The notes below the pieces were generated by a model that saw nothing but the letters and a program-made list of their open reading frames with translations, was not told the DNA's origin and ran no database searches. The position numbers and the translations under genes are program-made. From assembly GCA_009760855.2 (NCBI GenBank), contig WPIO01000153.1, positions 763,001-827,000 on the forward strand: a stretch of 64,000 bases of DNA. The letters are read 5' to 3'. This stretch comes from Cristatella mucedo (Eukaryota; Bryozoa; Phylactolaemata; Cristatellidae). Below are positions 63,247 to 64,000 of the stretch, one piece after another (position 1 is the stretch's first letter; each line of letters begins with the position of its first letter).

Positions 63247-64000
63247 TCCAGAAACTTAAAATCTGATTTCGGAGCGTGCGGTAGTTGGCAGCTGAGTGCT
63301 GCACCTTCTTTCAAGCATTTCGCACGTTAATACCACGTTTCGCACAAGTTCCCAGCAGATCGTGGAATATCTAGAAACTTCAAATCTGTTAGCCGGTGCG
63401 TGAGCTGGCTGGCAGCTGAGCGCTGCACCTTGTTTCAAGCATTTCGCACGTGAATAACACATTTCGCACAAGTTCGCAGCAGATGGCGGAATATCATGAA
63501 ACTTCAAATCTTCTCTTTGGAGCATGCAGTGGCTGGCAGGATAGTGCCGCACCTTGTTTCGTGCGTTTCGCACTCTAATAACACATTTCGCACGAGTTCA
63601 CAGCAGAATGCTGAGTATCTAGAAAATTCAAATCTGCTCGTCGAAGGGTGCACTGGCTGGCAGCAGCGTGCTGCTACTTGTTTCAAGCATTTCGCACTTG
63701 AAAGACGCATTTCGCTCGAGTTCGCAGAAGATCGCAGAATAATTAGAAACTTCAAATCTGCTATTCGGAGCGTGCGGTAGCTGGCAGCTGATTGCTGCAC
63801 CTTCCCTTAAGCATTTCGCATTGGAAAAAAAACACATTTTGCACGAGTTCGCAGCAGATCGCAGAATATCTAGAAACTTTAAATCTGCTCGCCGGTGCGT
63901 GAGCTGGCTGGAAGCAGAGTGCTACACCTTGCTCTAAGCATTTTGCACTTAAAAACTTATTTCGCACGTGTTACCATCAGATCGCGGAATATCCAGAAAC
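63247..64000. repeat. 3,592-bp HOR unit, copy 3 (cut by window end)
   Basis: The first 754 bp of a third copy, running off the window, so the HOR probably continues to the right. Differences from copy 2 are few: GTGCCGCACC at 63,546, CTGCTACTTG at 63,672, three extra A at 63,825-63,832, and GCTCGCCGGTG against GCTCGCTGGTG. Confidence 0.92.

Larger units (their letters stand above)
1..64000. repeat. 124-bp satellite array filling the whole window
   Basis: The sequence is a continuous head-to-tail tandem repeat with a monomer of about 124 bp. The phase can be followed from the TCTAGA/TCCAGA block and the GAGTGCTGCACCTT block, which recur every 123-125 bp throughout. Conserved blocks in order are GCAGCAGAGTGCTGC, CATTTCGCAC, a second CATTTCGCAC 20 bp later, GTTCGCAGCAGATTGCGG, TATCTAGAAAC and TTCAAATCTGCT, followed by a variable linker of about 25 bp. 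All copies point the same way; I saw no inversion. No stretch over about 100 bp departs from the repeat. There is no credible gene, so the array is best read as nuclear satellite DNA. Centromeric or pericentromeric location is an inference from its size and HOR structure. The satellite family is not one I recognise. Confidence 0.97.

Noticed and set aside
1-64000. A CRISPR array, because of the regular direct repeats
   Set aside because: The whole 124-bp period is repeated, with no short conserved repeat alternating with unique spacers, and no cas genes are present.
1-64000. CENP-B box in the monomer
   Set aside because: TTTCGCACGAGTTCGC and GTTCGCAGCAGATCGC match the first half of the essential pattern (NTTCGNNNNA) but lack the CGGG at the required distance on either strand. 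I would not call a CENP-B box without a full scan of all monomers.
1-64000. The monomer as an old dimer of about 62 bp
   Set aside because: GCAGCAGA(G/T)TGC occurs twice per monomer, 64 and 60 bp apart, which hints at a half-length ancestor. The rest of the two halves does not align convincingly by eye.
1-64000. Inverted segments or palindromic HOR arms
   Set aside because: I followed the GAGTGCTGCACC and TCTAGA blocks through the window and they keep one orientation throughout.

Overview
This window looks like one uninterrupted block of eukaryotic satellite DNA. From base 1 to base 64,000 it is a head-to-tail array of a roughly 124-bp monomer, about 515 copies, all in the same orientation. 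I found no convincing gene, RNA gene, transposon, telomeric repeat or other non-satellite insert. The species cannot be named from the sequence. A multi-kilobase nested satellite of this kind points to a nuclear chromosome, most plausibly centromeric or pericentromeric heterochromatin or a subtelomeric block, in a long-read assembly. The many CpG to TpG/CpA differences between monomers suggest a genome with cytosine methylation, but that is inference.

The monomer carries recognisable blocks in a fixed order: a dyad GCAGCAGAGTGCTGC, then CATTTCGCAC twice exactly 20 bp apart, then GTTCGCAGCAGATTGCGG, a central TCTAGA (or TCCAGA), AACTTCAAATCTGCT, and a variable linker (for example GTCGGAGCGTGAGCTGGCTG) that best separates the monomer subtypes. 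Because 124 = 3x41+1, each reading frame rotates through all three frames of the monomer, so short open frames of 60-185 codons recur on both strands as an artefact.

Above the monomer is a mosaic of higher-order repeats (HORs). Domain A (about 1-23,060) has monomers with linkers such as GTACGCTGGCTGAGAG and GTAAGCTCGCTGGC. It contains irregular 3-4.4 kb HORs anchored on a monomer with a 65-bp deletion (five copies), and ends in two tandem copies of a 3,033-bp (24.5-monomer) unit. Domain B (about 23,061-34,000) has other linkers, a fresh tandem duplication of 1,861 bp (15 monomers), a third partial copy with a G12 tract, and a 7-monomer repeat. Domain C (about 34,000-54,460) has an 8-monomer duplication (991/995 bp), and a 3.2-kb segment repeated 6,934 bp away with a partial copy midway, giving 3,472/3,462-bp spacings. 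Domain D (about 54,460-64,000) is a 13-monomer unit followed by a very homogeneous 29-monomer HOR of 3,592 bp in 2.2 tandem copies, about 99.7% identical by eye.

The window's interest lies in how the satellite evolves (unequal exchange, patch conversion, deletion-marked HOR registers) and in conserved symmetry elements in the monomer that could be protein-binding sites. I found no evidence of an undescribed protein-coding system. Block boundaries are read by eye and are good to about 10-40 bp unless stated.
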